Below, in pieces: positions 34,490 through 49,500 of a stretch of DNA of 64,000 nt. Position 1 is the first letter of the stretch; each line of letters begins with the position of its first letter. The stretch covers positions 3,773,722 to 3,837,721 of the forward strand of contig NZ_LT629742.1 in the NCBI RefSeq assembly GCF_900104895.1, given 5' to 3'. The notes under the pieces were generated by a model. It was not told where the DNA came from. It saw only the letters and a list, made by a program, of their open reading frames with translations, and searched no databases. The position numbers and the translations under genes are program-made. The DNA is from Microterricola viridarii. Lineage in GTDB: Bacteria > Actinomycetota > Actinomycetes > Actinomycetales > Microbacteriaceae.

Positions 34490-35728
34490 TCACACTCCGT
34501 CTGCGCGCGGAATCGTGCCCACCTCGTGTTCCCAGCCGAGCCCGACGGCGAGCACCTCGGCCTCGGTGCGGCCGACGATCTGCAGGTTCCCGATCGCCAG
34601 GGCGGGCAGGTCCAGCGCGGAGAACGGAGCAACGAGGCGGCCCAGGTCGTCGCGGTAGTCCAGCTCGTCGGCGCCGACGGGAGGCGTCGGGCAGCCGAGG
34701 GTGTCGCTGGCAAGCACGTCGACGCCCGTCATCCGGCTCAGCAGCTCCTCGCGCATCACGGCGAGTGACGCGAGCGCCGACCGGTGGGCCGCGGCCGTCA
34801 CCCCGGACGCAGCGGCGAGCTTGGCCCGCACGTTCTCGCTGTACGCCGCCGCGGAACGGGGATAGGTCCCCTCGTGCGTCCTCGTCACCTCGGCGCGGAA
34901 GGCCGTCCAGAACACGTCGAGCACCCCGTCCGGCAGCGTGAAGGGGCGCAGCTCGGCACCCGCCTCCCGCAGCGGCTCGGCGGCCACGGAGCCCTCGATC
35001 ACGCCGACCACGAGGCCGCGCAGCGGGCGGGCGCCGGCGAGGGCCTCCCCGCTCAGCACGGACCAGGCGAGGGCGGTGTCGCTGACGGATGCCGCCATCG
35101 GGCCGACGACGTCGAAGGAGGGCGCCAAGGGGGCGACGCCGCGCCCCGCCACGCGTCCGGTGCGCGGGCGCAGGCCCACGACGCCGCAGCAGGCGGCCGG
35201 CATCCGGATCGAGCCGGCCGTGTCGGTGCCGAGCCCGATGCGGGCGATGCCTGCCGCCACGGCCGCCGCCGTGCCGCCGCTCGAGCCCCCGGGGATCAGG
35301 TGCGGGTAGGTCGGGTTCAGCACGTCACCCCAGTGCGGGTTCTCGTTGCTGACGCCGTACGCGAACTCGTGCAGGTTGACCTTGGCCACGAGCGCGGCAC
35401 CGGCGGATTCCAGCAGGGTGACGCACTCCGCGCTCTGCAGCGAGTCGAGGCCGCCGTAGAGGGCAGAGCCGCGGCTGGTCGGCAGCCCGGCGATATCGAT
35501 CATGTCCTTGACGGCGAGCGTGAAGCCGGCCAGAGGCCCGTCGCCCGGCGCCGGGGCGGAGCGGGCCCGTTCGAGGGTGTCGAGGATGACGATGTTCGAG
35601 TCCCGGTGCTGCCGCATCGCCTGTTCCGACACAGCGAGGGCCAGGGAGCGGGCGTCCTCTCCCCCGGAGGCGGGAGCGGCCGAGTGCGGGTGCGCGGTGG
35701 GGAACATGTCGGCGGTGAGCATCATCAC
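34490..35728 (-). CDS. Amidase signature family protein
   Basis: 412 residues from ATG 35728 (a GTG at 35740 is an alternative). The amidase signature catalytic triad is seen as Lys in FTLAVKDMIDIAGLP, cis-Ser in PGGSSGGTAAAVAAG, and the nucleophile Ser in GLGTDTAGSIRMPAAC. The family hydrolyses amides such as those of acetamide, indoleacetamide or the Glu-tRNA(Gln) step, but the size and lack of GatB/GatC partners argue against GatA. It is convergent with LysR and probably belongs to the same catabolic theme as the amidohydrolase. Confidence 0.9.
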   Translation of the reverse strand: MMMLTADMFPTAHPHSAAPASGGEDARSLALAVSEQAMRQHRDSNIVILDTLERARSAPAPGDGPLAGFTLAVKDMIDIAGLPTSRGSALYGGLDSLQSAECVTLLESAGAALVAKVNLHEFAYGVSNENPHWGDVLNPTYPHLIPGGSSGGTAAAVAAGIARIGLGTDTAGSIRMPAACCGVVGLRPRTGRVAGRGVAPLAPSFDVVGPMAASVSDTALAWSVLSGEALAGARPLRGLVVGVIEGSVAAEPLREAGAELRPFTLPDGVLDVFWTAFRAEVTRTHEGTYPRSAAAYSENVRAKLAAASGVTAAAHRSALASLAVMREELLSRMTGVDVLASDTLGCPTPPVGADELDYRDDLGRLVAPFSALDLPALAIGNLQIVGRTEAEVLAVGLGWEHEVGTIPRADGV

Positions 35729-35824
35729 ATCATGCACCACCGGCGCTCATCGGCGGGCGGCCTCGGCGCCGGCGTTGACCGGCCGGCCCGTCGATTCGCC
35801 CTGCTCACCGCGTGGACCGCGGCG

Positions 35825-36715
35825 TCACGGCACGGTCGAGTCGTGGGCGCGCACCGGGCGATCCTCGATGTCGAAGGTGCCGTCCGGGCGCCAGCGCACG
35901 TGGATGATGCTCGGCGCGTCCGGCATCGACGCCGTTGTCAGCAAGCTGAGGTCGAGCGGGTCCGTCAGGGCATTGGGCAGGTACGCGTCCAGCTGCAGCC
36001 CCGTCCGCTCGAGTTCCTCCACCGATCCGCAGCTGACGGCCACCCGCTCGTCCGTCGTGACGAGCACCAGGCAGGCCACGTCCTCACTCCACCGCGTCGC
36101 GTAGATCCGCGGGCCGGAGGCCCCGGGCAACGGAAGGTACACGTTGGCGATCGCGTCCGGAGCGAACACGCTGCCGAGCAGCGGCGGGAACGTCTCTTCC
36201 CGCCGGTTGGCCTGCGTGAAACGGCGCAGCGCATCGGAGTCGCGTGCGGGCGGCTCCAGGGGCGCCGGCACCGTGGGGATGGCCGCTTCCCCGACGGATC
36301 GAGTCTCCAACTCTGTGCTCACCGCTTCGGCGACGAGCGCAATGGCCGTTGCGCCGAGTGCGCCGCCGATCAGTCCGGCGGCAAGCGCACGCCGCGGGGT
36401 GCCGAGGAGCAATCCGCGGATGCCGCACGCCCCGCTTTCGCGTTCTGCCCGCAGGGGTTGGCGCTGTGCGGCGAGCAGCGCAGAGGCGCGTGCCTGCTGC
36501 CGCTCGAGTTCGCGCCTGTCGTACTCCCGCAGCGCCCACTCCGAGGCCCGCATCCGAAACGTTTCCCCCGTCTCGGCGTCGCGATAGTCCTGGACCGGCT
36601 CGGCGGCTCCCTCGCGGGAGTACACCCGTTCGAGCAGCGCCTCACGCTCCGGGGCAGCTGGGCTGGGGCGGCTGCGAGGAAGTGGATCGGTGGAGCGTGG
36701 GGCGGGGACTTTCAT
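35825..36715 (-). CDS. Hypothetical protein with one membrane anchor
   Basis: 296 residues. The N-terminal 95 are charged and cytoplasmic (REYDRRELERQQARASALLA), followed by one hydrophobic segment (AAGLIGGALGATAIALVAEA, about 112-131). The C-terminal 155 residues are outside and rich in beta-forming segments, for example GPRIYATRWSEDVACLVLV and ERVAVSCGSVEELERTGLQL. No family is recognised; similar single-anchor proteins occur near rRNA operons in this family of bacteria. Function unknown. The gene is the last before the rRNA operon terminators. Confidence 0.65.
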   Translation of the reverse strand: MKVPAPRSTDPLPRSRPSPAAPEREALLERVYSREGAAEPVQDYRDAETGETFRMRASEWALREYDRRELERQQARASALLAAQRQPLRAERESGACGIRGLLLGTPRRALAAGLIGGALGATAIALVAEAVSTELETRSVGEAAIPTVPAPLEPPARDSDALRRFTQANRREETFPPLLGSVFAPDAIANVYLPLPGASGPRIYATRWSEDVACLVLVTTDERVAVSCGSVEELERTGLQLDAYLPNALTDPLDLSLLTTASMPDAPSIIHVRWRPDGTFDIEDRPVRAHDSTVP

Positions 36716-36800
36716 CGGGAGGCGAAATCAAGGGACGCCCTCACCATACGCCTGACGTCTGGCGCGCGGAACCGCTCTGCACGGCCCCCGTTAACGAGAA

Positions 36801-36824
36801 AAGGCCGCCCAAGTGGGCGGCCTT
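36801..36824 (-). terminator. Second terminator of the rRNA operon
   Basis: AAGGCCGCCC (36801-36810) pairs exactly with GGGCGGCCTT (36815-36824). On the minus strand it is followed by TTCTCG. It lies 47 bases downstream of the first hairpin. Confidence 0.75.
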
Positions 36825-36849
36825 CCTCGTGTGGCGCGTTAACGCAAGA

Positions 36850-36871
36850 AAGCCACCCCGTGGGGTGGCTT
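36850..36871 (-). terminator. First terminator of the rRNA operon
   Basis: AAGCCACCCC and GGGGTGGCTT form a stem just past the 5S 3' end; the minus-strand transcript continues with TTCTTG. Typical rrn terminator. Confidence 0.8.
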
Positions 36872-36891
36872 CCTTGGTGTTTCTAAGTTAA

Positions 36892-37010
36892 GTCCGGCGG
36901 TGTCCTACTCTCCCACAGGGTCCCCCCTGCAGTACCATCGGCGCTGAGAGTCTTAGCTTCCGGGTTCGGAATGTGACCGGGCGTTTCCCTCTCGCTATGG
37001 CCGCCGAAAC
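36892..37010 (-). rRNA. rrf: 5S ribosomal RNA
   Basis: On the minus strand the sequence starts GTTTCGGCGGCCATAGCGAG and ends GACACCGCCGGAC, with complementary ends forming helix I. The internal AACGCCCGGTCACATTCCGA and ACCCGGAAGCTAAG segments are diagnostic. Length about 119. Ends are placed to within one or two bases. It closes the operon, 195 bases after 23S, followed by two terminators. Confidence 0.95.
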
Positions 37011-37204
37011 ACTGTTGATGTATCAAAGTGAATCGAACAAGCACAAGCTCAACACCCTGTGCCCGAGGGCACAGTGCTGTTGGTTGTGTGTTCGGTTCTC
37101 GACCGTACATCGAGAACCACATAGTGGACGCAAGCTTCTCACGGACTCTCACCGTGCCGCACACACCAGCCTTACAACGGTGTGTGTGTAGTGTTTTTCA
37201 AGAT

Positions 37205-42284
<5,080 letters not shown>

Positions 42285-42428
42285 ATGTTTATACGACTAA
42301 CCAGCAAGCTGGCGTCACATTTTGCGCTTCGACGCCACCGGAAAAAGGCGGACATCTCAGCAAGTTTGAAACTGACAGAACAAATCATTACTGACTTGCT
42401 TTGTTGTTTAAATGTTTTCCAAAGGAAT

Positions 42429-42457
42429 CCCGATCACCGAGGTGATCCGGGTTTTTT
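42429..42457 (+). terminator. Hairpin with T tract on the plus strand inside the rRNA leader
   Basis: CCCGATCACC and GGTGATCCGGG form a stem followed by TTTTTT on the plus strand, antisense to the rRNA operon. It would stop transcripts entering from the 16S side. On the minus strand it may instead act as an RNA leader stem for processing. Confidence 0.5.
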
Positions 42458-42553
42458 GGCATTTGACATTGTGCACGCTGTTGAGTTCTCAAGGATCGGA
42501 TGCACCCGGATTCTCCCGCTTTCTCGCGGGTGTCGCTCCGAGGCAACTTGTCT

Positions 42554-42581
42554 AACTTACCAGATCACCGCCCCGTGTCAA
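42554..42581 (-). promoter_or_regulatory. rRNA promoter, proximal
   Basis: On the minus strand TTGACA (42576-42581) is followed after 16 bases by TAAGTT (42554-42559). Predicted start near 42546, some 260 bases before the 16S 5' end. The -35 is a consensus match. Confidence 0.65.
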
Positions 42582-42662
42582 ACCGAGCGAATCAGACACT
42601 CATGGCATGAAAACCAGAGCCGACTCAAACTCGAACACGAGGAGAAGAAGAGGAGAGTTATA

Positions 42663-42691
42663 ATCTTAGGCGTGAAACCCGGGCTTCGCAA
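42663..42691 (-). promoter_or_regulatory. rRNA promoter, distal
   Basis: On the minus strand TTGCGA (42686-42691) and TAAGAT (42663-42668) are 17 bases apart, followed by TATAAC. Tandem promoters are normal for rRNA operons. Confidence 0.55.
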
Positions 42692-42797
42692 ATGCGGGAA
42701 CCCGAAGATTTGTGGCTAAGATCTTGTCCCGCTTGAGGCCGGCAGCTGAACCAGCTGGCCGCACCTGTGGGGTGACAAGAGACAACAATACGTGCGC

Positions 42798-42840
42798 CCC
42801 CGACACCGCGCAAAGCGGCGCCACCACCGGGCGTGTCGGG
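42798..42840 (-). terminator. Hairpin after the aldo/keto reductase gene
   Basis: CCCGACAC (42798-42805) pairs with GTGTCGGG (42833-42840) around a GC-rich loop, just past the reductase stop on the minus strand. It would separate the reductase transcript from the rRNA promoters. Confidence 0.5.
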
Positions 42841-42853
42841 CTGTGGCGTCGCT

Positions 42854-43714
<861 letters not shown>

Positions 43715-43757
43715 TCATGGATGCCGCCACCGTGACGTTGAGTGGCAGCGGCGACGC

Positions 43758-44510
43758 TCAGTGGTAGCGGCGGCCCTCGTCGCGGCGGAAGAGGAGCAGT
43801 GCGGCGGCGAAGCCGACCACGGTCCAGGCGAGGATGCCGACCCACACCCACCATTCCAGCTGCCCGCCCTGCACCGCCCAGATCACGAGCTCGCGGGCCT
43901 GCCGGGACGGCATGAACTTGGAGAGCGTGTTGAGCCAGTCGGCGAACAGCATCGGCGGCAGGAACAGCCCGCCGGCGAACGCCATGCCGAACATGACGAT
44001 CTGCACGACGGCGATCGCGGCCTTGGACGGCATCGAATAGCCGATGCAGATGCCGATGAGCATGAACGGCAGCGAGGAGACCGCCAGCGCGACGAAGCCG
44101 GCCAGCACACGCAGCGGCGAGGCCTCTGCGGCGGTGAACAGCCCGCCGACAACGATGACGGGGATGATCGCCGCCAGGCCGAGTGTGCCGGTGGCGAAGA
44201 TCTGCGCCAGCACGCGGGCGATGCCGGGCGCCGGCAGGGTGCGCAGGTACGGGTCCCACGGCTTCTCCCTGTTCTCGGAGATGGTCAGCCCGAAGCTGAA
44301 CAGCGCGTTCGACATCACCGCGAACACCGCGAGCGAGATCACGGCCTGGGTCGCGTACAGCGCGTTGCCGGCGACGACCTGCTGAGGCACGACGAAGAAC
44401 AGCAGGGCGAGTGTCGGGAACGCGAGCGCGCTGATGATCGCGATCGGCACGCGGGCGGTCTCGATCAGGTTGTACTTGGTGTGCAGCACGGTGAGGGACA
44501 GGGTGCTCAT
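43758..44510 (-). CDS. ABC-2 type transporter permease
   Basis: 250 residues with six membrane helices in the ABC-2 arrangement (IISALAFPTLALLFFVVPQQ; FMLIGICIGYSMPSKAAIAV; MAFAGGLFLPPMLFADWLNT). This architecture serves drug, lipid or polymer export rather than import. It overlaps the ATPase gene by four bases and is the last gene of a four-gene operon that starts at 46430. The exported compound is not predictable from the sequence. Confidence 0.9.
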   Translation of the reverse strand: MSTLSLTVLHTKYNLIETARVPIAIISALAFPTLALLFFVVPQQVVAGNALYATQAVISLAVFAVMSNALFSFGLTISENREKPWDPYLRTLPAPGIARVLAQIFATGTLGLAAIIPVIVVGGLFTAAEASPLRVLAGFVALAVSSLPFMLIGICIGYSMPSKAAIAVVQIVMFGMAFAGGLFLPPMLFADWLNTLSKFMPSRQARELVIWAVQGGQLEWWVWVGILAWTVVGFAAALLLFRRDEGRRYH

Positions 44511-45475
44511 CGCGAGACCTCCGTTGCGTAGGGTGCGGATGCCGCAGCGGCCTCGGCGGACGCCGCCCGGTTGGAGTGCGCCCGCCCGGAGTCGGTGAGC
44601 GTGAGGAAGGCCTCCTCGAGCGTCGCCCCGCGCACGGCGAGATCGGCGAAGGGGAGGCCGGAGCGCACCAGCTCGCGGATCAGCTGGTCGCAGTCGGCCG
44701 CGTAGAGCACGACGCCCGCGGCATCCGCGCCCTCGCCCTCGGCCTCGGCGCGCGCAACGCCGGGGAGCGCGCTGACCGCGGCGACCTCGGGGGTGCGCAA
44801 GCGAATCTGCCGCACGCCGACCTGGCCGACGATGGCCTGCAGGCTGTCGTCGGCGATGACCCGCCCGCCCTCCATGACGACGACGCGCTCGGCGAGCGCC
44901 TCGATCTCCTCGAGGTAGTGACTGGTGACGACGACGGTGGCGCCCGCCTCGTGCTGGCGGCGCACCGCCGCCCAGAGCGCGTGCCGGCCGTCGATGTCGA
45001 GCCCGGTGGTCGGCTCGTCGAGCAGCACGAGCTTAGGGCGGCCGACGAAGGCGAGCGCGACGCTGAGCCGGCGCTTCTGGCCGCCGGAGAGCGCGCCGGT
45101 CTGCCGGCCCAGCAGGGAGGTGAGGCCGAACTCCTCGGCGAGCGCCTCGGTGGGCTGGCGGTCCTCGAAGTGCCTGCCGACGAAGTCGATCACCTCGCCG
45201 ACCTTGAGCGTCGGCGGCAGCGCCGTCTCCTGCGGCGTGCTGCCGAGGCTCTGCCGGGAGCGCACGTCCTGCGGCGAGCGGCCGAGCAGGGTCACCGTTC
45301 CGGATGTCGGCCGGCGCAGCCCGTTGATGAGCGAGATCAGGCTGGTCTTGCCGGCCCCGTTCGGGCCGAGCAGGCCGACCATGCTGCCGGCCTCGATGGT
45401 GAGGGTGACGTCGTCGACGGCGACGACGTCGCCGAAGCGGCGGGTCACGCGGTGGAGCTGGGCGAGGGTGCTCAT
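44507..45475 (-). CDS. ABC exporter ATP-binding protein
   Basis: 322 residues of the DrrA/CcmA-type ATPase class. Walker A is GLLGPNGAGKTSLISL, signature ALSGGQKRRLSVALAF, Walker B PKLVLLDEPTTGLDIDGRH, switch VVVTSHYLEEIEALAERV. The C-terminal 100 residues form the extra domain common in such exporters, including VAAVSALPGVARAEAEGEG. Overlaps both neighbours by four bases, so it is translationally coupled to the wHTH regulator and the permease. Confidence 0.94.
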   Translation of the reverse strand: MSTLAQLHRVTRRFGDVVAVDDVTLTIEAGSMVGLLGPNGAGKTSLISLINGLRRPTSGTVTLLGRSPQDVRSRQSLGSTPQETALPPTLKVGEVIDFVGRHFEDRQPTEALAEEFGLTSLLGRQTGALSGGQKRRLSVALAFVGRPKLVLLDEPTTGLDIDGRHALWAAVRRQHEAGATVVVTSHYLEEIEALAERVVVMEGGRVIADDSLQAIVGQVGVRQIRLRTPEVAAVSALPGVARAEAEGEGADAAGVVLYAADCDQLIRELVRSGLPFADLAVRGATLEEAFLTLTDSGRAHSNRAASAEAAAASAPYATEVSR

Positions 45476-45783
45476 GCTGTTCCTCCCAAGAGTTGCCTGA
45501 GTGCGTCGGTGTAATCCTCGAAGGCGCGGCGGCCGGCCTTCGTGAGGGCGATGTAGGTGACGGGGGTTCGCCCCTGGTGCTCTTTGTCGACGAGGACGTA
45601 CTCGGCGTCCTCGAGCTTGCGCAGGTGGGTCGAGAGGTTGCCCGGCGTCATGTCGAGCAGCTCCTGCAGCCGGGGGAACGTGATGCGGTCCCCGACCGGG
45701 AGCGTGGCGAGCGTCGCGGTGATCTTCAGGCGGGCCGCGGCGTGGATGACCGGGTCGAGCTCGCCCTGCTGGGTGGGTGACAT
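45472..45783 (-). CDS. Winged-helix transcriptional regulator (MarR/PF13601-like)
   Basis: 103 residues, a single winged helix: ARLKITATLATLPVGDRITF, then LLDMTPGNLSTHLRKLEDAE, and the wing YVLVDKEHQGRTPVTYIALT. It has no effector domain, so it probably responds to promoter occupancy or a small ligand as a dimer. It sits within the operon that it likely controls; a palindromic region over the operon promoter (46435-46458) is the candidate target. ATG 45783 lies five bases after the stop of the membrane protein gene. Confidence 0.88.
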   Translation of the reverse strand: MSPTQQGELDPVIHAAARLKITATLATLPVGDRITFPRLQELLDMTPGNLSTHLRKLEDAEYVLVDKEHQGRTPVTYIALTKAGRRAFEDYTDALRQLLGGTA

Positions 45784-45788
45784 GCCGG

Positions 45789-46430
45789 TCACCGCCCCTG
45801 GCGCAGTCGCACCGCGAAGATGATGGCGGCGATGAGCAGCGCGCCGCCGCCGAAGACGGCCATCACGATGTTGTTGGTGGGCGCACCGAAGAACGGGGCG
45901 ATGGCGCCGACGACGAGCATGATGATGCCGAGCACCAGCATGCTCACCTGGCGCCAGAGTGCGGCGCCGGCCAGGTAGAGAGTGCCGCACATCAGGGCGA
46001 AGCCGGAGGGAAAGTAGATGCTGGCCAGCTCGGAGGAGAGTCCGTTGGCTATGAGGCCCATGCCGAGCGCCGCGAAGGCCATGCCGCAGAGAGACCAAGA
46101 CACCCCGTAGACAGCGCCGGCGAAGGTGGAGACGCCCTTGACCCCGCGGCCGAGGCGGATGCCGATGATGATCGACGCGACGACTGCCCCGGCGATCAGG
46201 ATGCCGAAGATGGGTGCGGCCACGGACATCGGAATGCTGAACCAGGGGTTGCCGCCCTCGTAGGCCGACCAGAGCAGCGTGAAGCCGACGAGCCACGCGA
46301 CGCCCCAGAGGCCGAGCATCCAGGGGATCGGCCGCAGCATCATCCGGTCGACCCGGAGCTGCTGCGCCGCGATCACGGCCAGCATCTCGGCGGCGTCGTC
46401 GGTGCGCTGGGGCTCGGTGTTGTAGGTCAT
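45789..46430 (-). CDS. Membrane protein, first gene of the ABC-2 operon
   Basis: 213 residues with about six hydrophobic segments (PWMLGLWGVAWLVGFTLLW, SVAAPIFGILIAGAVVASII, VMAVFGGGALLIAAIIFAVR), and a short hydrophilic N terminus. No family is recognised with confidence; similar integral membrane proteins occur upstream of PF13601-type regulators and ABC-2 exporters. ATG 46430 was chosen because the operator/promoter lies directly upstream (46435-46466); an in-frame longer reading starts within that region and is unlikely. Function unknown, likely tied to the exporter. Confidence 0.75.
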   Translation of the reverse strand: MTYNTEPQRTDDAAEMLAVIAAQQLRVDRMMLRPIPWMLGLWGVAWLVGFTLLWSAYEGGNPWFSIPMSVAAPIFGILIAGAVVASIIIGIRLGRGVKGVSTFAGAVYGVSWSLCGMAFAALGMGLIANGLSSELASIYFPSGFALMCGTLYLAGAALWRQVSMLVLGIIMLVVGAIAPFFGAPTNNIVMAVFGGGALLIAAIIFAVRLRQGR

Positions 46431-46434
46431 GTGT

Positions 46435-46466
46435 ACTTTGTAATGCAAAGTGCTTTGCCTTGTCAA
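46435..46466 (-). promoter_or_regulatory. Promoter and operator of the ABC-2 operon
   Basis: ACTTTG-N5-CAAAGT (46435-46451) is a perfect inverted repeat, and GCAAAG-TG-CTTTGC (46445-46458) overlaps it. On the minus strand TTGACA lies at 46461-46466 and TACAAA at 46437-46442 (18-base gap). The repeats cover the spacer and -10, as for a repressor. The small winged-helix protein of the operon is the likely binder. Confidence 0.6.
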
Positions 46467-46491
46467 TGGCTTTGCGCAACTCTTTCGCCCT

Positions 46492-46550
46492 GCGCCACTT
46501 CGTCGCCCTCTGCGCCACTTCAAGTGGCGCAGAGGGCAACGAAATGGCGC
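46492..46550. repeat. Long near-perfect inverted repeat upstream of hrpA
   Basis: Arms 46492-46520 and 46522-46550 pair over 27 of 29 positions around a single base. Each arm also carries an internal GCGCCACTT direct repeat. It occupies the gap between the divergent ABC-2 operon and hrpA, without a T tract. It could be a MITE/REP-like insertion or an RNA leader structure. Confidence 0.7.
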
Positions 46551-46599
46551 TGGCCGCCGATGCCGGGCGAGCAAGGTGACCGCGTACGATTGAGGGCTG

Positions 46600-49500
46600 A
46601 TGACTGACACCGCGATCCCCGAGATTACGTACCCGCCCGAGCTGCCGGTGAGTGCGATGCGCGACGAGATCGCCGACGCCATCCGCGACAACCAGGTTGT
46701 GATCGTGGCCGGCGCGACCGGTTCCGGCAAGACGACGCAGATCCCCAAGATCTGCCTCGAGCTCGGCCGCACCAGCATCGGCCACACCCAGCCGCGCCGG
46801 CTGGCCGCCCGCACCATTGCGGAGCGCATCGCCGAGGAGCTCGGCCAGGAGGTCGGCGGGCTCGTCGGCTACCAGGTGCGCTTCACCGACAAGGCCACGG
46901 CGAGCACCCGCGTGAAGCTGATGACCGACGGCATCCTGCTCAACGAGATGCACCGCGACCGCCTGCTGCGCCGTTACGACACGATCATCATCGACGAGGC
47001 GCACGAGCGCAGCCTCAACATCGACTTCCTGCTCGGCTACCTCAAGGAGCTGTTGCCCAAGCGGCCAGACCTCAAGGTGATCGTCACCTCGGCAACTATC
47101 GACCCGGAGAGCTTCGCCAAGCACTTCGCGGATGCCGACGGCACCCCGGCGAAGATCATCGAGGTCTCCGGTCGCACCTACCCGGTCGAGATCCGCTACC
47201 GGCCCCTGGTGGCCGAGGAATCGCTGGATGAGGACGACGAGGAGCAGACCGGCGCGGCCAACCCCGCCGACGACAAGGACTACCTGCAGGGGATCCTCGA
47301 GGCCCTCGACGAGCTGAACCGTGAGTCCAGCGGCGACGTGCTCGTGTTCCTCTCCGGTGAGAACGAGATCCGGGATGCCGAGGAGGCCGTGCGCGGTCAC
47401 TACGGGGCCTCGGCAGGCGGTCGCGCCGGCGTCACCGAGGTGCTCCCCCTCTATGGCCGGCTCTCCGCCGCCGACCAGCACCGGGTGTTCCAGCCCTCGA
47501 CGGTCGCCGGTGTGCGCCGTCGCGTGGTCCTCGCCACCAACGTGGCAGAGACCAGCCTCACCGTGCCCGGCATCAAGTATGTGATCGACGCGGGCACCGC
47601 CCGCATCAGCCGGTACAGCGTGCGCTCCAAGGTGCAGCGGCTGCCCATCGAGGCCATCTCGCAGGCCAGCGCCAACCAGCGCTCCGGCCGTTCCGGCCGC
47701 ACCAGCAACGGCATCGCCATCCGGCTGTACTCGGAGGAGGACTTCAACCGCCGCCCCGAGTTCACCGAGCCGGAGGTGCTGCGCACCAACCTGGCCGCCG
47801 TCATCCTGCAGATGATCGCGCTCGACCTCGGCGACATCGCCAAGTTCCCCTTCCTGACTCCGCCGGATTCCCGCGGCGTGAAGGACGGCCTCGACCTGCT
47901 TACTGAACTTGGCGCGATTCGCGCGGGCAAGACGGCCGCGGCATCCGCCGCCCCCAGGCTCACCCGCATCGGCCAGCAGCTGGCCAAGCTGCCCATCGAC
48001 CCGCGCTTCGGCCGCATGGTGATTGAGTCGAAGACGCAGAACGTCAGCCGCGACGTGCTGGCGATCGTGGCCGGCCTCACCATCCAGGATCCGCGCGAGC
48101 GCCCGCTCGAGCGCCGCCAGCAGGCCGACGAGAAGCATGCGCGCTTCGCCGACCCGACGAGCGACTTCCTCAGTCTGCTGAACCTCTGGAACTACCTCGA
48201 GAAGCAACAGCGCGAGCTCGGCTCCAGCGCGTTCCGCCGGCTGTGCAAGGCCGAGCACCTCAACTACCTGCGTGTGCGCGAGTGGAACGACGTCTACCGG
48301 CAGCTCCGCCAGCTGGCCAAGCCGCTGGGGCTGACGGTGCATGAGACCTCCCGCGATGGCGAGGCGAGTGCGCCGAACCCCGACGGCATCCACCGCGCCC
48401 TGCTCAGCGGCCTGCTCAGCCACATCGGCTTGAAGGACCAGGCGCAGGCGGCGAAGGCGAGCGGCCCGCGCGGATCGAAGGAGGCGGCGGGCGCCCGCCG
48501 CGGCAAGGGCGAGTACATCGGCGCCCGGCAGGCCCGGTTCACGCTGTTCCCCGGCTCGGCCCTGGCGAAGAAGCAGCCGGATGCCGTGATGAGCGCCGAG
48601 CTGGTCGAGACCAGCCGCCTGTTCGCCCGCACCAACGCCGCCATCGACCCGGCCTGGGCCGAGCCGCTGGCCGGCGACCTCTGCAAGCGCAGCTACTCCG
48701 AGCCGCACTGGTCCAAGAGCCAGGGCTCGGTCATCGCCTACGAGAAGGTGACGCTGTACGGCGTGCCGATCGTGCCGAAGCGCCGGGTGCAGTTCGGCAA
48801 CATCGACCCGCACTACGCGCGCGAGCTGTTCATCCGGCATGCGCTCGTCGAGGGCGAGTGGGACGTCTCGCGGCTGAACGCCGGCCTGACGGCCTTCGAC
48901 CGCGCCAACAAGCGGCTGCGCGCCGAGCTCGAGCAGCTCGAGGAGCGCACCCGGCGCCGCGACATCCTGGTCGACGACGAGGCCGTCTTCGAGTTCTACA
49001 ACCGGCGGATCCCGCCCGAGGTGGCCTCGACCCGCAGCTTCGAGACCTGGTGGCGCACCGCGCACAAGGAGACGCCGGAACTGCTGACCATGACGGCCGA
49101 GGCCCTCGTGCCCGAGGACGTCAGCAGCGAGGCCGACAGTACGCTGTTCCCGCCGAGCTGGCGCCAGGACGACCAGGTCTTCACGCTGCGCTACAAGTTC
49201 GAGCCGGGCGCGGTCGACGACGGCGTGAGCGTCGTCGTGCCGCTGACCCTGCTGGCCCGGCTGCGGCCGGAGGGCTTCGACTGGCAGGTGGACGGCCTGC
49301 GCGGCGAGCTCATCACCGCGCTGCTGAAGAGCCTGCCCAAGGTGATCCGGCGCAACGTCGTCCCGGCGGCCGACTGGGCGGCCAAGATCGCCGCCGAGCT
49401 GCCGGAGCGCCCGGAGGGCGGCGCGGCCGGCTCGCGCAGCACCGCCCCCGTCACCGTGACGCCGTTCACCGAGGCCATCGCCGCCGTGATCAAGAAGCTC

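Larger units (their letters stand above)
42285..42853 (-). promoter_or_regulatory. rRNA operon leader and promoter region
   Basis: 569 bases without a protein gene. The first 270 are the AT-rich 16S leader; near 42490 the minus strand reads CTTGAGAACTCAACAGCGTG, a conserved actinobacterial antitermination/processing element. Two tandem promoters lie at 42554-42581 and 42663-42691. A plus-strand hairpin with six T sits at 42429-42457. The part beyond 42700 leads to the aldo/keto reductase terminator at 42798-42840. Confidence 0.7.

Noticed and set aside
35825..36715. Anti-sigma factor, because of a single membrane segment with a cytoplasmic N terminus
   Set aside because: No zinc-binding HxxxCxxC motif and no sigma factor gene next to it.
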